NCBI GenBank assembly: GCA_040772665.1
Contig: JAXGXT010000003.1
Location: forward strand, 248,001-312,000
Direction: 5' to 3'
Source of the DNA: JAXGXT01 sp040772665
GTDB lineage: Bacteria; Bacillota; Clostridia; Lachnospirales; Anaerotignaceae
Length of the DNA stretch: 64,000 bases
The notes below the pieces were generated by a model. The model was given only the letters and a program-made list of their open reading frames with translations, was not told the origin of the DNA and ran no database searches. The translations under genes and the position numbers were made by a program. Positions 26,095 through 36,066 of the stretch are shown here, piece by piece. Every line of letters begins with the position of its first letter. Within the stretch, counting starts at the first letter, position 1.

Positions 26095-27128
26095 AAAAAT
26101 GGTATGAAGACCAGCTTTGCGACCAAGGAATTGTTATAAGCAGCCGTATACGTTTGGCAAGGAACATAAAAAAGTATCCTTTTCCCGTTAAGATAAGTGA
26201 AGAACAGGCAAAAAATATGATTGATGAAGTTAAGGCTGCCATTATGAACGAAAGAACTCCTTTTGCCCACGATTTTAAGTTTATTAAGGTGAATGAAACA
26301 GATGATATTGAAAAGACAGGTTTTGTGGAAAGCCATGTTATAAGCCCTGTTCTTGCAAACAAAAGGCAAAGCTGCGGAGTTCTTTTAAAAAGTGACAACA
26401 CTATAAGCATTATGGTTAATGAAGAAGACCATATTAGAATTCAAACAATGTTTCCGGGAGAAGATATTGATAAGGCCTGGGATTTGGCAGACAAAATTGA
26501 TAACCTTATTGAAGAAAGAATTGAATATGCATTTAGCGAAGAGGGAGGATATATTACAGCTTGCCCAACCAACATGGGCACAGGGCTTAGAGCCTCTTTT
26601 ATGCTTCATCTGCCGGCTATTGAAAAGGCGGGTCAGCTTAGAAATATAGTGACTGTTCTTGGAAAATTCGGTATTACCGTTAGGGGAACTTATGGAGAGG
26701 GAACAGAAGCGTTAGGCTCTATTTATCAAATTTCAAATCAGCTTACCCTTGGGCAAAGCGAGGAGGACATAATTAAAAATCTTAAAAATGCCGTGACATT
26801 TGTTAAAGAGCAGGAAGAGAAGTTAAGGTTATCAAGGCTTGCTTCAAATCGCCTTGAGGCCGAAGATGAAGTTTACAGAGCATACGGAGTTTTGACAAAT
26901 GCAAGAAAAATTACGGCTAAAGAAGCTTTTGATTGCTTATCAAAAATCAGATATGGTTTTATATGCAAGTTAATTGACATCAAAAAGCCGACTAAAACTA
27001 TTTATGACATAATGATTAACATTCAGCCTGCACATATGCAAAGCCGAATGGAGGTTTCGGATGTCAATAAAAGAGATGAAAAAAGAGCAGAATACTTAAG
27101 GGATATGTTTAAGGAGCAGGGTTTTTAA
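26091..27128 (+). CDS. mcsB: Protein arginine kinase McsB
   Basis: The 345-residue protein belongs to the guanido kinase fold. Start region QGIVISSRIRLARNIKKYPFP and the ATP-binding arginines in VVISSRIRL, the catalytic ITACPTNMGTGLRASFMLHL block and RGTYGEGTEA are present. McsB phosphorylates arginines on misfolded proteins, tagging them for ClpC-ClpP. It is translationally coupled to mcsA and 36 bp before clpC. Confidence 0.95.
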   Translation: MKKWYEDQLCDQGIVISSRIRLARNIKKYPFPVKISEEQAKNMIDEVKAAIMNERTPFAHDFKFIKVNETDDIEKTGFVESHVISPVLANKRQSCGVLLKSDNTISIMVNEEDHIRIQTMFPGEDIDKAWDLADKIDNLIEERIEYAFSEEGGYITACPTNMGTGLRASFMLHLPAIEKAGQLRNIVTVLGKFGITVRGTYGEGTEALGSIYQISNQLTLGQSEEDIIKNLKNAVTFVKEQEEKLRLSRLASNRLEAEDEVYRAYGVLTNARKITAKEAFDCLSKIRYGFICKLIDIKKPTKTIYDIMINIQPAHMQSRMEVSDVNKRDEKRAEYLRDMFKEQGF

Positions 27129-27164
27129 AAATGTTAAACTGTGATTAATAAGGAGGGTAATATT

Positions 27165-29606
27165 ATGCAAGGTAAATTTACGGAAAAAGCACAGGAGGTT
27201 ATAAGAAAATCTCAGCAAAGTGCAGTTAGTTTAGGACATGATTATGTGGGAACAGAACATATTTTACTGGGGCTTTTGGAAGTTAGCGACAGTGTTGCTT
27301 CAAAGGCTTTAAATGCCCAAGGTGCAGGAGAAAAGCAGGTTATGGAAAAGGTTTTGGAGCTTATTGGCAAGGGCAGTTCAAGCGGAGGGCTTCAAGGCTA
27401 TACACCAAGGGTTAAAAGAATTTTAGACAGGTCTATTCAAGAGGCGGCAAGCCTTGGAACGGGCTATGTGGGAACGGAACATATTCTTATTGCTCTTATA
27501 AGCGAAACTGACTGTGTCGCAGTTAAAATACTTCAAAGTCTTGGAGTTAACATTCAAAATGTATATGAAGACATTATGAGCATGCTTAGCGGAGAGTCAA
27601 GCGGCGGAACAGTGGGAATGGGAGGAGTATCGAAAAATGCTGATACTTCCACACCCAACCTTGACAAGTTTAGCCGTGATTTTACAAAAATGGCAGAAGA
27701 GAGCAAATTTGACCCTATTGTCGGCAGAGATAAGGAAATTGACAGAGTAATTCAAATTTTAAGCAGAAGAACAAAAAACAATCCATGCCTTGTTGGTGAC
27801 CCGGGTGTTGGAAAGACAGCCATTGCCGAAGGGTTGGCACAAAAGATTGTTAAGGGAGATATTCCCGAAACTTTAAAGGGAAAAAGAGTTGTAAGTCTTG
27901 ACCTTTCTGCTATGGTTGCAGGGTCTAAATACAGAGGAGAATTTGAAGAGAGAATTAAATCTGTTATGGATGAAGTTAAAAAGGCAGGCAATGTTATACT
28001 TTTTATTGACGAGCTGCACACAATTATAGGTGCCGGAGGTGCAGAGGGGGCAATTGATGCATCAAACATATTAAAGCCTTCTCTTGCAAGAGGCGAAATT
28101 CAGCTTGTGGGTGCAACAACCCTTGAAGAATACAGAAAATATATTGAAAAGGATGCGGCTTTGGAAAGACGGTTTCAGCCTGTTAAAGTGGATGAACCAT
28201 CTGAAGATGAGGCTATTGAAATGCTTTATGGTTTAAGGGATAAATATGAGGCTCATCACGGTGTTAAGATTAGTGACGAGGCTATTGTTGCCGCTGTTAA
28301 GATGGGTGTCAGATATATCACTGACAGGTTTTTACCTGACAAGGCCATAGATTTAGTTGACGAGGCGGCATCAAAAATGAGGCTTAAAAGCTTTACTGCA
28401 CCAACGGGTGTAAAAGAGCTTGAGGAAAAGATTGTTTCACTTGATAAAGAGAAAGAAGAAGCAATTAAAACAGAGGATTTTGAAAAAGCCGCCGCAGTGA
28501 AAGCTGAACAAACGGAAATAAAAGCTAAGCTTGAAGAAGCCAAAAATGAATGGCAAAACAAAAACAGCACAATAAGCGGTGTTGTTACAGAAGAAGAAAT
28601 TGCCGATGTTATTTCAGGATGGACCGGTATTCCCGTTAAAAGTCTTCAAGAGGGTGAAAGTCAAAGGCTTATGCGTATGGAGGAACTTTTGCACAACAGA
28701 GTTATAGGTCAAGACGAGGCAGTTACTGCCATTGCAAAGGCCATAAGGCGAGGCAGGGTTGGGCTTAAAGACCCTAAAAGACCTATTGGCTCATTTCTTT
28801 TCCTTGGCCCTACAGGAGTTGGAAAAACCGAGCTTTCCAAGGCTTTAGCCGAAGTTCTTTTCGGGGATGAAAATGCCATGATTAGAATTGACATGTCAGA
28901 GTATATGGAAAAACATAGTGTTTCAAGGATGATTGGTTCACCTCCCGGATATGTGGGATATGAAGAGGGGGGACAGCTTAGCGAGAAGGTAAGAAGAAAG
29001 CCTTATTCGGTTATACTTTTTGACGAGATTGAAAAGGCATCTCCGGATGTGTTTAACGTATTGCTTCAAGTTCTTGACGACGGGCATATTACCGATGGGC
29101 AAGGCCGAAAAGTAGACTTTAAAAACACAGTTATAATTATGACATCAAATGCGGGGGCAAGGAACATTATTGAGCCGAAAAGGCTTGGCTTTAACACAGG
29201 GGATTCTGAAGAGGCAAGCCATGACAAGATGAAAAAGGATGTTATGGACGAAGTTAAAAGAATGTTCAGACCTGAATTTCTTAACAGAATTGACGATATT
29301 ATAGTGTTCCACGCACTTAATCAAGAAAATATAAAGGAAATTGTTAGGCTTATGTCAAAGGAAATTTCTTCTCGTGTTAAGGAAAACATGAACATCACTG
29401 TGGAATTTGAAGACAGCGCATTAGAGTTTGTTGCTAAAGAGGGCTTTGACCCTGCATATGGAGCAAGACCTCTTAGAAGAGCACTTCAAAGCCGTGTTGA
29501 AGATAAATTTGCAGAAAGCTTCCTTGAGGGCAAGTTTAAAGAAGGCGACACAGCAACTGTAAAAGCTGAAAACGGAGAAATTGCAGTTGAAAAGAAAGAT
29601 GTGTAA
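27165..29606 (+). CDS. clpC: ATP-dependent Clp protease ATPase subunit ClpC
   Basis: An 813-residue AAA+ unfoldase. Two N-terminal Clp repeats (about 1-145), AAA domain 1 with GDPGVGKTAIAEG, a UVR-like middle domain (EDFEKAAAVKAEQ), and AAA domain 2 with GPTGVGKTELSKA are all present. A ClpP-binding loop with LGF (PKRLGFNTGD) is visible near residue 670. It delivers arginine-phosphorylated substrates to ClpP. ATG 27165 follows AAGGAGGG. It is the last gene of the mcsA-mcsB-clpC unit; radA and disA, frequent next genes, are not here. Confidence 0.96.
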   Translation: MQGKFTEKAQEVIRKSQQSAVSLGHDYVGTEHILLGLLEVSDSVASKALNAQGAGEKQVMEKVLELIGKGSSSGGLQGYTPRVKRILDRSIQEAASLGTGYVGTEHILIALISETDCVAVKILQSLGVNIQNVYEDIMSMLSGESSGGTVGMGGVSKNADTSTPNLDKFSRDFTKMAEESKFDPIVGRDKEIDRVIQILSRRTKNNPCLVGDPGVGKTAIAEGLAQKIVKGDIPETLKGKRVVSLDLSAMVAGSKYRGEFEERIKSVMDEVKKAGNVILFIDELHTIIGAGGAEGAIDASNILKPSLARGEIQLVGATTLEEYRKYIEKDAALERRFQPVKVDEPSEDEAIEMLYGLRDKYEAHHGVKISDEAIVAAVKMGVRYITDRFLPDKAIDLVDEAASKMRLKSFTAPTGVKELEEKIVSLDKEKEEAIKTEDFEKAAAVKAEQTEIKAKLEEAKNEWQNKNSTISGVVTEEEIADVISGWTGIPVKSLQEGESQRLMRMEELLHNRVIGQDEAVTAIAKAIRRGRVGLKDPKRPIGSFLFLGPTGVGKTELSKALAEVLFGDENAMIRIDMSEYMEKHSVSRMIGSPPGYVGYEEGGQLSEKVRRKPYSVILFDEIEKASPDVFNVLLQVLDDGHITDGQGRKVDFKNTVIIMTSNAGARNIIEPKRLGFNTGDSEEASHDKMKKDVMDEVKRMFRPEFLNRIDDIIVFHALNQENIKEIVRLMSKEISSRVKENMNITVEFEDSALEFVAKEGFDPAYGARPLRRALQSRVEDKFAESFLEGKFKEGDTATVKAENGEIAVEKKDV

Positions 29607-29699
29607 GAAGTGAGCAAGGAAGTTGTGGTTTACAAGGCAAAATTATGAGAGCAACTCTTAAAGTTTCATCTATATAGGTATAGTGGTTTAACTAAACAA

Positions 29700-29755
29700 A
29701 AAGACATGTGTTTTACTTAATGCCATTAAGGTTTAAGCAAGACGCATGTCTTTTA
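29700..29755. terminator. Bidirectional terminator between clpC and the EamA gene
   Basis: AAGACATG (29701-29708) pairs with CATGTCTT (29745-29752) and is flanked by A and T runs; an inner CTTAATG/CATTAAG pair extends the structure. Confidence 0.65.
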
Positions 29756-29773
29756 TTATAGAATTAAAAATTA

Positions 29774-30673
29774 TTATTTTTGAGTTGGTGCGGCATTTGC
29801 ATTACTTGTGATGCCGTATTCTTTTTTATTTATAAGAAAGGTGGCTATTCCAATGCCGCAGATTATTGCATAGCCTATGAAACTGTGTGCATCAGGAACT
29901 TCGCTGTAAATTATTAATCCTGTTATGGCGGCAAAGATTACTTGTGTGTAATCATAAACCGAGATTTCTTTGGCAGGGGCATTAATGTATGCGTTTGTAA
30001 CGCTGAACTGTCCGCCTGTTGCCGCAACACCTGCCATAAGCAAATAAAAAATCTGTTTTCCCGTCATAGGCTGATAGTTGAAAATCAGATATGGCAATGT
30101 GAAAAGGCAGGAAAACCCTGAAAAGAAAAGAACAATAAACGAGCCCTTTTCTCCTCTTTCCCCAAGAAGTCTAACCATTGTATAGGCAAGGCCCGCAAAG
30201 GCAGCACCAAGTATACCTGAAAGAGCAGGCAGGCTTGCAGTTAGGCTGCCAGATGGTTTGATTATAAAAAGAGAACCTATGAAAGCTATTATTATTGAAA
30301 GCACTTGAAAAGGCGTTACTCTTTCTTTAAGAATGAAAAACGAAGCTATAATTGCAAAAAAAGGACTTAATTTTCCAAGCATTGAAGAATCAGAGAGTAT
30401 AAGGTTATCTATTGAATAAAAATTAAAAAATATTCCTGCTGTGCCAAAGACTGCCCTTGCAATAAGAAAGGGAAGATTGCTTTTTTGAGAATATTTTATT
30501 TTTTCGTCTGAGGATTTAAGAATTGCCAAGGAAACGAAAAATGCAACAAAGTTACGAAAAAAACTTTTTTGAAGCGGCGGAATGTCACCCGAAAGTTTAA
30601 CGAAAGTATTCATTAAAGAAAAGCAAAATGCTGCGCAGATTATAAAAATTATGCCTTTGGTTTTTTTGTTCAT
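29774..30673 (-). CDS. DMT family (EamA) transporter
   Basis: The 299-residue protein is made almost entirely of about ten hydrophobic segments arranged as two EamA repeats (about residues 5-140 and 150-290). The first repeat begins GIIFIICAAFCFSLMNTFVKLSG and includes the IASFFILKERVTPFQ motif typical of drug/metabolite transporters. Substrate is unknown. It is convergent with clpC and appears monocistronic. The ribosome binding site is weak (GAGATGAT). Confidence 0.88.
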   Translation of the reverse strand: MNKKTKGIIFIICAAFCFSLMNTFVKLSGDIPPLQKSFFRNFVAFFVSLAILKSSDEKIKYSQKSNLPFLIARAVFGTAGIFFNFYSIDNLILSDSSMLGKLSPFFAIIASFFILKERVTPFQVLSIIIAFIGSLFIIKPSGSLTASLPALSGILGAAFAGLAYTMVRLLGERGEKGSFIVLFFSGFSCLFTLPYLIFNYQPMTGKQIFYLLMAGVAATGGQFSVTNAYINAPAKEISVYDYTQVIFAAITGLIIYSEVPDAHSFIGYAIICGIGIATFLINKKEYGITSNANAAPTQK

Positions 30674-31023
30674 AGTATCATCTCTATCTATTTTAAAATT
30701 TTTCCATGAAATTTAGTTTAGCATAAAATGAGAAAATTACAATGGTAAACAGTTGAAAACACCTATCTTTATAACATATGGTTGTTTAATTACAGGAAGT
30801 GTTGAATTTTTTGTTAACAAAGGGCATGAAATATTGAATATATGTTGAAAAAGTGGCAAAGTAATAAAAAAGATGTTAAAATTATAAAAGGATAATGCTG
30901 ATGCTTTGAAGCAAATTTTTGAATGAGGAAATATTGAAGATTATTATTTTTTTTTAGATTGCGGAAGTTAACTAACTTATAAAAATTTATACAATAAAAA
31001 ATATGTTTTAATGAGGACAGAAT
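30674..31023. other. 350-bp divergent intergenic region, no clear feature
   Basis: AT-rich spacer between the minus-strand transporter and mutS2. Promoters for both must lie here, but I cannot assign a convincing -35/-10 pair. No RNA gene, repeat or small ORF with a ribosome binding site is visible. Confidence 0.5.
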
Positions 31024-33408
31024 ATGAATGAAAAAGCGTTAAGAACTTTGGAATACAATAAGATTATAGACAGGCTTTCGGCTTTAGCTATTTCCCCCAT
31101 GGGTAAGGAAATGTGTTTACAGCTTAAGCCGTCCGGAAGTTTTGATGAAATTGAAAGAAACCAGATTCAAACAGGCGAGGCTGTGTCTATGATTTTTCGA
31201 AAGGGAAATATTCCTTTAGGCGGTATGAGAGAAATAAGGCCTCAGCTTAAGCGTGTTAACGCAGGGGGTACTTTGGGAATAGAAGAGCTTATGAGTATAA
31301 ATGATTTTCTTTATGTGTGCCGAAAGGTGAAGAATTATTCCATAAGTGAAAATAAATTTGAAAAGTATGACAGCATTGATGATATGTTTGCTATTGTTAC
31401 ACTTTTGCCAAAGCTTGAAAGTGAAATTGGACGTGCAATAATTAGTGAAACTGAAATAAGCGACGATGCTTCGGCGGAGCTTAGAAACATAAGACGTGAA
31501 ATTAAGGTTTCAAACGACAGGATTAAAGAACAGCTTAATTCTATTATAAATTCATCTGTATATAGAAACATGCTTCAAGACTATGTTATTACAATTAGAA
31601 ACGACAGATATTGTGTGCCTGTTAAAAGTGAATACAGAAACAGTTTTAACGGCATGGTTCACGACCAAAGTAATTCCGGCTCTACACTTTTTATAGAGCC
31701 TATGGCTATTGTTAATTTAAACAACAAAATCAAAGAGCTGCAGTCCAAGGAAAAGGCAGAGATTGAGCGTATTTTAGAATATTTAAGCGGTTTGGTGATG
31801 GAAGGGTCAGACATTATTTCTGCAAACCTTGAAATTATCACAATTCTTGATTTTATATTTGCAAAGGGAAATCTTGCTCTTGACATGAAAGGCAGCAAGC
31901 CTTTATTTAACACTAAAGGATATATAAATATTAAAAAGGGACGTCATCCGCTTTTGGAGGAAAAGACTGTTGTTCCCATTGATATTTATTTAGGGGATAA
32001 GTTCACAACCCTGCTTATTACAGGCCCTAACACAGGGGGAAAAACCGTTGCGCTTAAAACATTGGGTCTTTTTACACTTATGGGACAGGCAGGGCTTCAC
32101 ATACCTGCTTTTGACAATTCTGAGCTTAATGTTTTTGATGAAGTGTTTGCGGATATTGGGGATGAGCAAAGTATAGAGCAAAGTCTTTCAACCTTTTCTT
32201 CCCACATGAGTAACATTGTTAAAATTCTTGAAAATGTTACGGACAATTCTCTTGTGCTTTTTGACGAGCTTGGGGCAGGAACAGACCCTACTGAGGGTGC
32301 GGCTCTTGCCATTGCAATTATTCAAATGCTTAAAGAAAGAAAAATAAGAACTGCTGTTACAACTCATTACAGCGAAATTAAAGTTTATGCCCTTTCAACT
32401 GAGGGTGTGGAAAATGCCAGTTGTGAGTTTGATGTGGAAACTTTAAGACCCACCTATAAGCTGCTTATAGGCATACCCGGAAAAAGCAATGCTTTTGCTA
32501 TTTCCAAAAGGCTTGGACTTAGTGATGATGTTATCAGCCGTGCAAAGGAGTTTATAAGTCAGGACGAAATTAAGTTTGAAGATGTTATAACAGATTTGGA
32601 AATAAGCAAAAAAACTGTTGTTTATGAGCAGGAGAGGGCAGAGCAGTTCAGACGTGAAGCAGAGGGGCTTAAAAAAGAATTTGAAAAGCAAAAGGCCGCA
32701 GTTTCACAGCAAAAAGACAGAATTTTGGCACAGGCTCGTGAAGAGGCCAAAATGGTTTACCAAAAAGCCAAAGAAGAAGCCGATAAAATTATTAAAGAAA
32801 TGAACAAGGATGCAAGAGAAAAGGCAAACCAAAGCAAGATGAATGAAAGCCGTCAAAAGCTTAAAACTCATCTTTTGGAGGCGGATTCTGAAATTAACAA
32901 GGCTCTTGCCAAAAAAAGAGGAACTCATAAACCGCCTGAAAACCTTAAAGCCGGGGACAGGGTTTATGTTATAAGCTTTGACAGCCGTGGAATTGTTATT
33001 TCACCGCCTGATAACAACAAAGAGGTTATGGTTCAAATGGGTTCTATAAAGGTTAAACTGCCTTTAAAGGAGCTTTCTGTTGATAATTTCGTTGAAAAGT
33101 CTGCACCTCAAAGAAGTAATTTTAGGAATGTGTCTTCAAAGGTAAAAGAAGGCAAGGCAATGGGAATTAGTGCAGAAATTGATTGCAGAGGTCAAACTGT
33201 TGATGAGGGGTTAGGAAATATAGACAAATATCTTGATGATGCATATTTAGCAGGTTTAAAACAGGTGACTATTATTCACGGCAAGGGAACAGGGGCTTTA
33301 AGAAGTGCTGTGCAGACATATTTAAAAACAAACCCCCATGTTAAAGCATTTCGTTACGGAGTTTTTGGCGAGGGCGAGATGGGCGTTACAATTGCAGAGT
33401 TAAAATAA
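31024..33408 (+). CDS. mutS2: Endonuclease MutS2
   Basis: A 794-residue MutS-family ATPase without the mismatch-recognition domain. The core has Walker A GPNTGGKTVALKT (about residue 335), Walker B VLFDELGAGTDPTEGAAL, then a long coiled-coil (about 515-620), a KOW-like strand region and a C-terminal Smr domain (IDCRGQTVDEGL, IHGKGTGALR). MutS2 suppresses recombination and, in Bacillus, splits collided ribosomes. ATG follows GAGGACAG. It leads an apparent unit with the two-component genes 14 bp downstream. Confidence 0.95.
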   Translation: MNEKALRTLEYNKIIDRLSALAISPMGKEMCLQLKPSGSFDEIERNQIQTGEAVSMIFRKGNIPLGGMREIRPQLKRVNAGGTLGIEELMSINDFLYVCRKVKNYSISENKFEKYDSIDDMFAIVTLLPKLESEIGRAIISETEISDDASAELRNIRREIKVSNDRIKEQLNSIINSSVYRNMLQDYVITIRNDRYCVPVKSEYRNSFNGMVHDQSNSGSTLFIEPMAIVNLNNKIKELQSKEKAEIERILEYLSGLVMEGSDIISANLEIITILDFIFAKGNLALDMKGSKPLFNTKGYINIKKGRHPLLEEKTVVPIDIYLGDKFTTLLITGPNTGGKTVALKTLGLFTLMGQAGLHIPAFDNSELNVFDEVFADIGDEQSIEQSLSTFSSHMSNIVKILENVTDNSLVLFDELGAGTDPTEGAALAIAIIQMLKERKIRTAVTTHYSEIKVYALSTEGVENASCEFDVETLRPTYKLLIGIPGKSNAFAISKRLGLSDDVISRAKEFISQDEIKFEDVITDLEISKKTVVYEQERAEQFRREAEGLKKEFEKQKAAVSQQKDRILAQAREEAKMVYQKAKEEADKIIKEMNKDAREKANQSKMNESRQKLKTHLLEADSEINKALAKKRGTHKPPENLKAGDRVYVISFDSRGIVISPPDNNKEVMVQMGSIKVKLPLKELSVDNFVEKSAPQRSNFRNVSSKVKEGKAMGISAEIDCRGQTVDEGLGNIDKYLDDAYLAGLKQVTIIHGKGTGALRSAVQTYLKTNPHVKAFRYGVFGEGEMGVTIAELK

Positions 33409-33421
33409 GGGAGGTTTATGT

Positions 33422-34114
33422 GTGGCGGAGAAAACTAAAATTCTTATTGTTGATGATGATGAGCATATTGCAGAGCTTATTTCTCTCTATCTTTTAAGGG
33501 AGGGTTATGAAACAAAGGAGGTTTATTCCGGAAGTGAGGCCATTCGCACATTTAAGGAGTTTTCACCTAATCTTATTATGCTTGACATTATGCTTCCCGG
33601 AATTGACGGATATGAAGTTTGCAGAGAAATAAGAAAAACCAGCAATGTGCCTATAATTATGCTTACAGCCAAGGGTGATACATTTGACAAGGTTTTGGGG
33701 CTTGAACTGGGGGCTGACGATTACATTGTAAAGCCTTTTGAGCCTAAGGAAATGACAGCAAGAATAAAGGCTGTTTTAAGAAGATTTGATACAAAAGAAA
33801 CTACAAGGGAACAGGGAAATATTTTGGTTTTTTCAAACCTTGAAATTAATATTGACAACTACACTGTTACTTATAAGGGCAAAGAGCTTAGCTTTCCGCC
33901 AAAAGAGTTTGAGCTTTTATATTTTCTTGCACAAAGGCCGAACCAAGTTTTTACAAGGGATCAGCTTCTTGATAAAATTTGGGGATATGAATATATAGGC
34001 GATACAAGAACTGTTGACGTGCATGTTAAAAGAATCAGAGAAAAGTTTGACGAGGGTGAAAGCTGGGGTTTAAAAACCGTTTGGGGTGTGGGATACAAGT
34101 TTGAGGTGAAATAA
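33422..34114 (+). CDS. OmpR/PhoB-type response regulator
   Basis: The 230-residue protein has a receiver domain (1-120) with acidic pocket VDDDE, phospho-acceptor Asp in IMLDIMLPGIDG, and the conserved Lys in DDYIVKPFEP, then a winged-helix DNA-binding domain (about 130-228) ending VGYKFEV. The GTG start follows GGGAGGTTTATGT. The stop overlaps the kinase start by one base, so the two form a cognate pair. The regulon cannot be inferred; YycF/PhoP-like similarity is general only. Confidence 0.93.
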   Translation: MAEKTKILIVDDDEHIAELISLYLLREGYETKEVYSGSEAIRTFKEFSPNLIMLDIMLPGIDGYEVCREIRKTSNVPIIMLTAKGDTFDKVLGLELGADDYIVKPFEPKEMTARIKAVLRRFDTKETTREQGNILVFSNLEINIDNYTVTYKGKELSFPPKEFELLYFLAQRPNQVFTRDQLLDKIWGYEYIGDTRTVDVHVKRIREKFDEGESWGLKTVWGVGYKFEVK

Positions 34115-35535
34115 TGGCAGTTAAGACAATATTCAAAAAACAGATGATTCTGTACATGGGTATTTTATTTATTTCCCTTTTTATTTTTGGAACGGGAGTT
34201 TATACACTTTATACAAGGCAATACATGAAAGAGCAGGAGCAGCAGCTTATTTTGCAAGGCGAAAGGTTTAAAGAAAGCATGACAGCTCTTTATTTTTCGG
34301 GAGCTGTGGATATGAGCAGGCTTGATTTTGAACTTCAGATTATGGAAAAATATATGGATGTAAGTGTATTTTTTATGGACGACAAAGGGAAGGTAAGTCT
34401 TGTTTCCCAAAGTCTTAACAAAAGCTGGATTGGGCAGACAATTACCGACGAAGCTGTAAGCATTGTTCTTAGCGGCAAGGTGGCATCTCTTACCGGAAGG
34501 GTTGGAGGGATGTTTAACGAAACTGTGCTTACTGTGGGATATCCTATTTCCATTGGAGGAACAAGCCTTGGGGGCGTGTTTATGTGCAAACCCATAGATG
34601 TTATGGAAAGAACTGCAAGGGATATGAGGAATGTGGTTTTTTTAGGCATGATTCCTGTGGTTTTTATTGTTTCCTGTCTTGTTTATTTTTCTTCAAAAAG
34701 AATAAGCCAGCCTCTTAGGGATATGAACGAAGCCGCTAAAATTATTGCTGACGGAAGTTTTGACAAAAGAATTTCCGTTAAAAGCAGTGATGAAGTGGGG
34801 CAGCTTGCCCAAAGTCTTAACAACATGGCTGAATCTTTAGAAAAAAACGAGAATAACAGAAGAAAGTTTATTGCAAACATTTCCCATGATTTACGGTCGC
34901 CGTTAACAAGCATTCAAGGGTTTATTGGTGCCATTGTTGACGGAACAATACCTTTTGAAAAGCAAGGATATTATCTTAACATTATTTTAGAAGAAACATC
35001 AAGGCTTACAAAGCTTGCCAATGACATGACAGACCTTAGCAAAGCTGAGGCAGGGGTTATGGAGGTGGAGTTTTGCGAGTTTGATATAAATGACATGGTG
35101 AGGGAAAGCCTTCAGACATTTGAGCAAAGGTTTATTCAAAAAAAGATTACTGCCCATGCTGTTTTTGACAGTGAATATCTTAATGTTAATGCTGATGCCA
35201 ATATGATTTTAAGGGTTATTCAAAATCTTATTGATAATGCCATTAAGTTTTCTGACTATGAGGGTGAAATAACAGTTGAAACATGGTCGGAGAAGCAGAA
35301 GGTTTATGTTTGTGTTAAGGACAACGGAAGCGGCATTGAAGAAGAGGAGCAAAAAAAGGTTTTTGAGAGGTTTTTTAAATCTGACATATCACGAGGCCTT
35401 GATAAATCGGGGGTGGGGCTTGGGCTTTCTATTGTTAAGGAGTTTATAAAGGCCCATGATGAAAAAATTAAGGTTAAAAGTCAGGTTGGAAAAGGAACAG
35501 AGTTTATTTTCAGTTTAAAAAAAGCAGACAGCTAA
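34114..35535 (+). CDS. Sensor histidine kinase
   Basis: A 473-residue membrane kinase: transmembrane helices at about 10-32 and 168-190 bracket an extracytoplasmic sensor of about 135 residues (PDC/dCache-like), followed by HAMP (about 190-243), HisKA with the H-box ANISHDLRSPLTSIQGFI, and HATPase with NLIDNAIKFS, VKDNGSGI and GVGLGLSIVKEF. It should phosphorylate the response regulator encoded directly upstream. The architecture resembles clostridial PhoR/ResE-type kinases; the signal is unknown. Confidence 0.93.
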   Translation: MAVKTIFKKQMILYMGILFISLFIFGTGVYTLYTRQYMKEQEQQLILQGERFKESMTALYFSGAVDMSRLDFELQIMEKYMDVSVFFMDDKGKVSLVSQSLNKSWIGQTITDEAVSIVLSGKVASLTGRVGGMFNETVLTVGYPISIGGTSLGGVFMCKPIDVMERTARDMRNVVFLGMIPVVFIVSCLVYFSSKRISQPLRDMNEAAKIIADGSFDKRISVKSSDEVGQLAQSLNNMAESLEKNENNRRKFIANISHDLRSPLTSIQGFIGAIVDGTIPFEKQGYYLNIILEETSRLTKLANDMTDLSKAEAGVMEVEFCEFDINDMVRESLQTFEQRFIQKKITAHAVFDSEYLNVNADANMILRVIQNLIDNAIKFSDYEGEITVETWSEKQKVYVCVKDNGSGIEEEEQKKVFERFFKSDISRGLDKSGVGLGLSIVKEFIKAHDEKIKVKSQVGKGTEFIFSLKKADS

Positions 35536-35549
35536 AAGGAGGAGAAAAA

Positions 35550-35870
35550 ATGTTTGTTAAAGGAAATGAAGTTAAGGCAGTTGATATGGCACCCGGAATT
35601 ATGAGAAAGGTGCTTACCTACAATGAAGACATTATGGTTTGTGAAATCACACTTAAAAAGGATTCAATTTTAGCTGAACACAGCCACATGAATTTACAAA
35701 ACACTTATATTGCACAAGGAAAGCTCAAGCTTATTGTTGAGGGCAAGGAGTATATACTTACGGCAGGGGATTCTATTCTTATGGAGGGGGATGTTATTCA
35801 CAGCGGAGTTGCTCTTGAGGACACAAAGGCTATAGATACATTTGCCCCTATGAGGAAGGATTTTTTATAA
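35550..35870 (+). CDS. Cupin domain protein
   Basis: A 106-residue single-domain cupin. The metal-binding motif 1 residues are in AEHSHMNLQNTYIAQGKLKL (two His, Gln, Glu-like positions), and motif 2 is VIHSGVALED with a His. It follows the sensor kinase by 14 bp with AAAGGAGGAG before the ATG and is probably the last gene of the mutS2 unit. Its ligand or reaction is unknown; small cupins of this kind often bind sugars or act as accessory metal enzymes. Confidence 0.85.
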   Translation: MFVKGNEVKAVDMAPGIMRKVLTYNEDIMVCEITLKKDSILAEHSHMNLQNTYIAQGKLKLIVEGKEYILTAGDSILMEGDVIHSGVALEDTKAIDTFAPMRKDFL

Positions 35871-35928
35871 TTAGGTGTTGACACAAGAAAGTCAAAAGGT
35901 TAGAATGGTCTGGTAAAATGAATATTAA

Positions 35929-36000
35929 GCTTCATATAACTGACGGAAGTGGGAAAACCACGGGGAGTATGAAGAGAATTTTTAGCCGACCGTCTGGGCA
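35929..36000 (+). promoter_or_regulatory. ZTP (ZMP) riboswitch, pfl motif, controlling purH
   Basis: P1 is CTTCATA (35930-35936) with TATGAAG (35968-35974). Inside lie ACTGACGGAAGTGGG, a GTGG-AAAA-CCAC stem and CGGGGAG, and downstream the conserved CCGACCGTCTGGGCA ending at 36000. These are the hallmark blocks of the ZTP riboswitch, which senses the purine intermediate ZMP/AICAR or ZTP. PurH, the next gene, consumes ZMP, so ligand binding should turn purH on. The 3' strand overlaps a terminator arm. Confidence 0.9.
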
Positions 36001-36036
36001 TTGACTTATTTTTGTTATGTTCAGGCGGCGGTTTTT
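35990..36036 (+). terminator. Riboswitch-controlled terminator before purH
   Basis: CCGTCTGGGCA (35990-36000) can pair over 11 bp with TGTTCAGGCGG (36018-36028), followed by a T-rich run. The 5' arm is the same CTGGGCA block needed for the ZTP aptamer, so aptamer and terminator are mutually exclusive. Confidence 0.8.
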
Positions 36037-36066
36037 TATTTGTTTTTTATTAAAAGGAGGATACTT

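Noticed and set aside
36001..36066. TTG start extending PurH into the riboswitch
   Set aside because: It would place coding sequence in the terminator; ATG 36067 has a perfect AAAAGGAGG and gives the usual PurH length.
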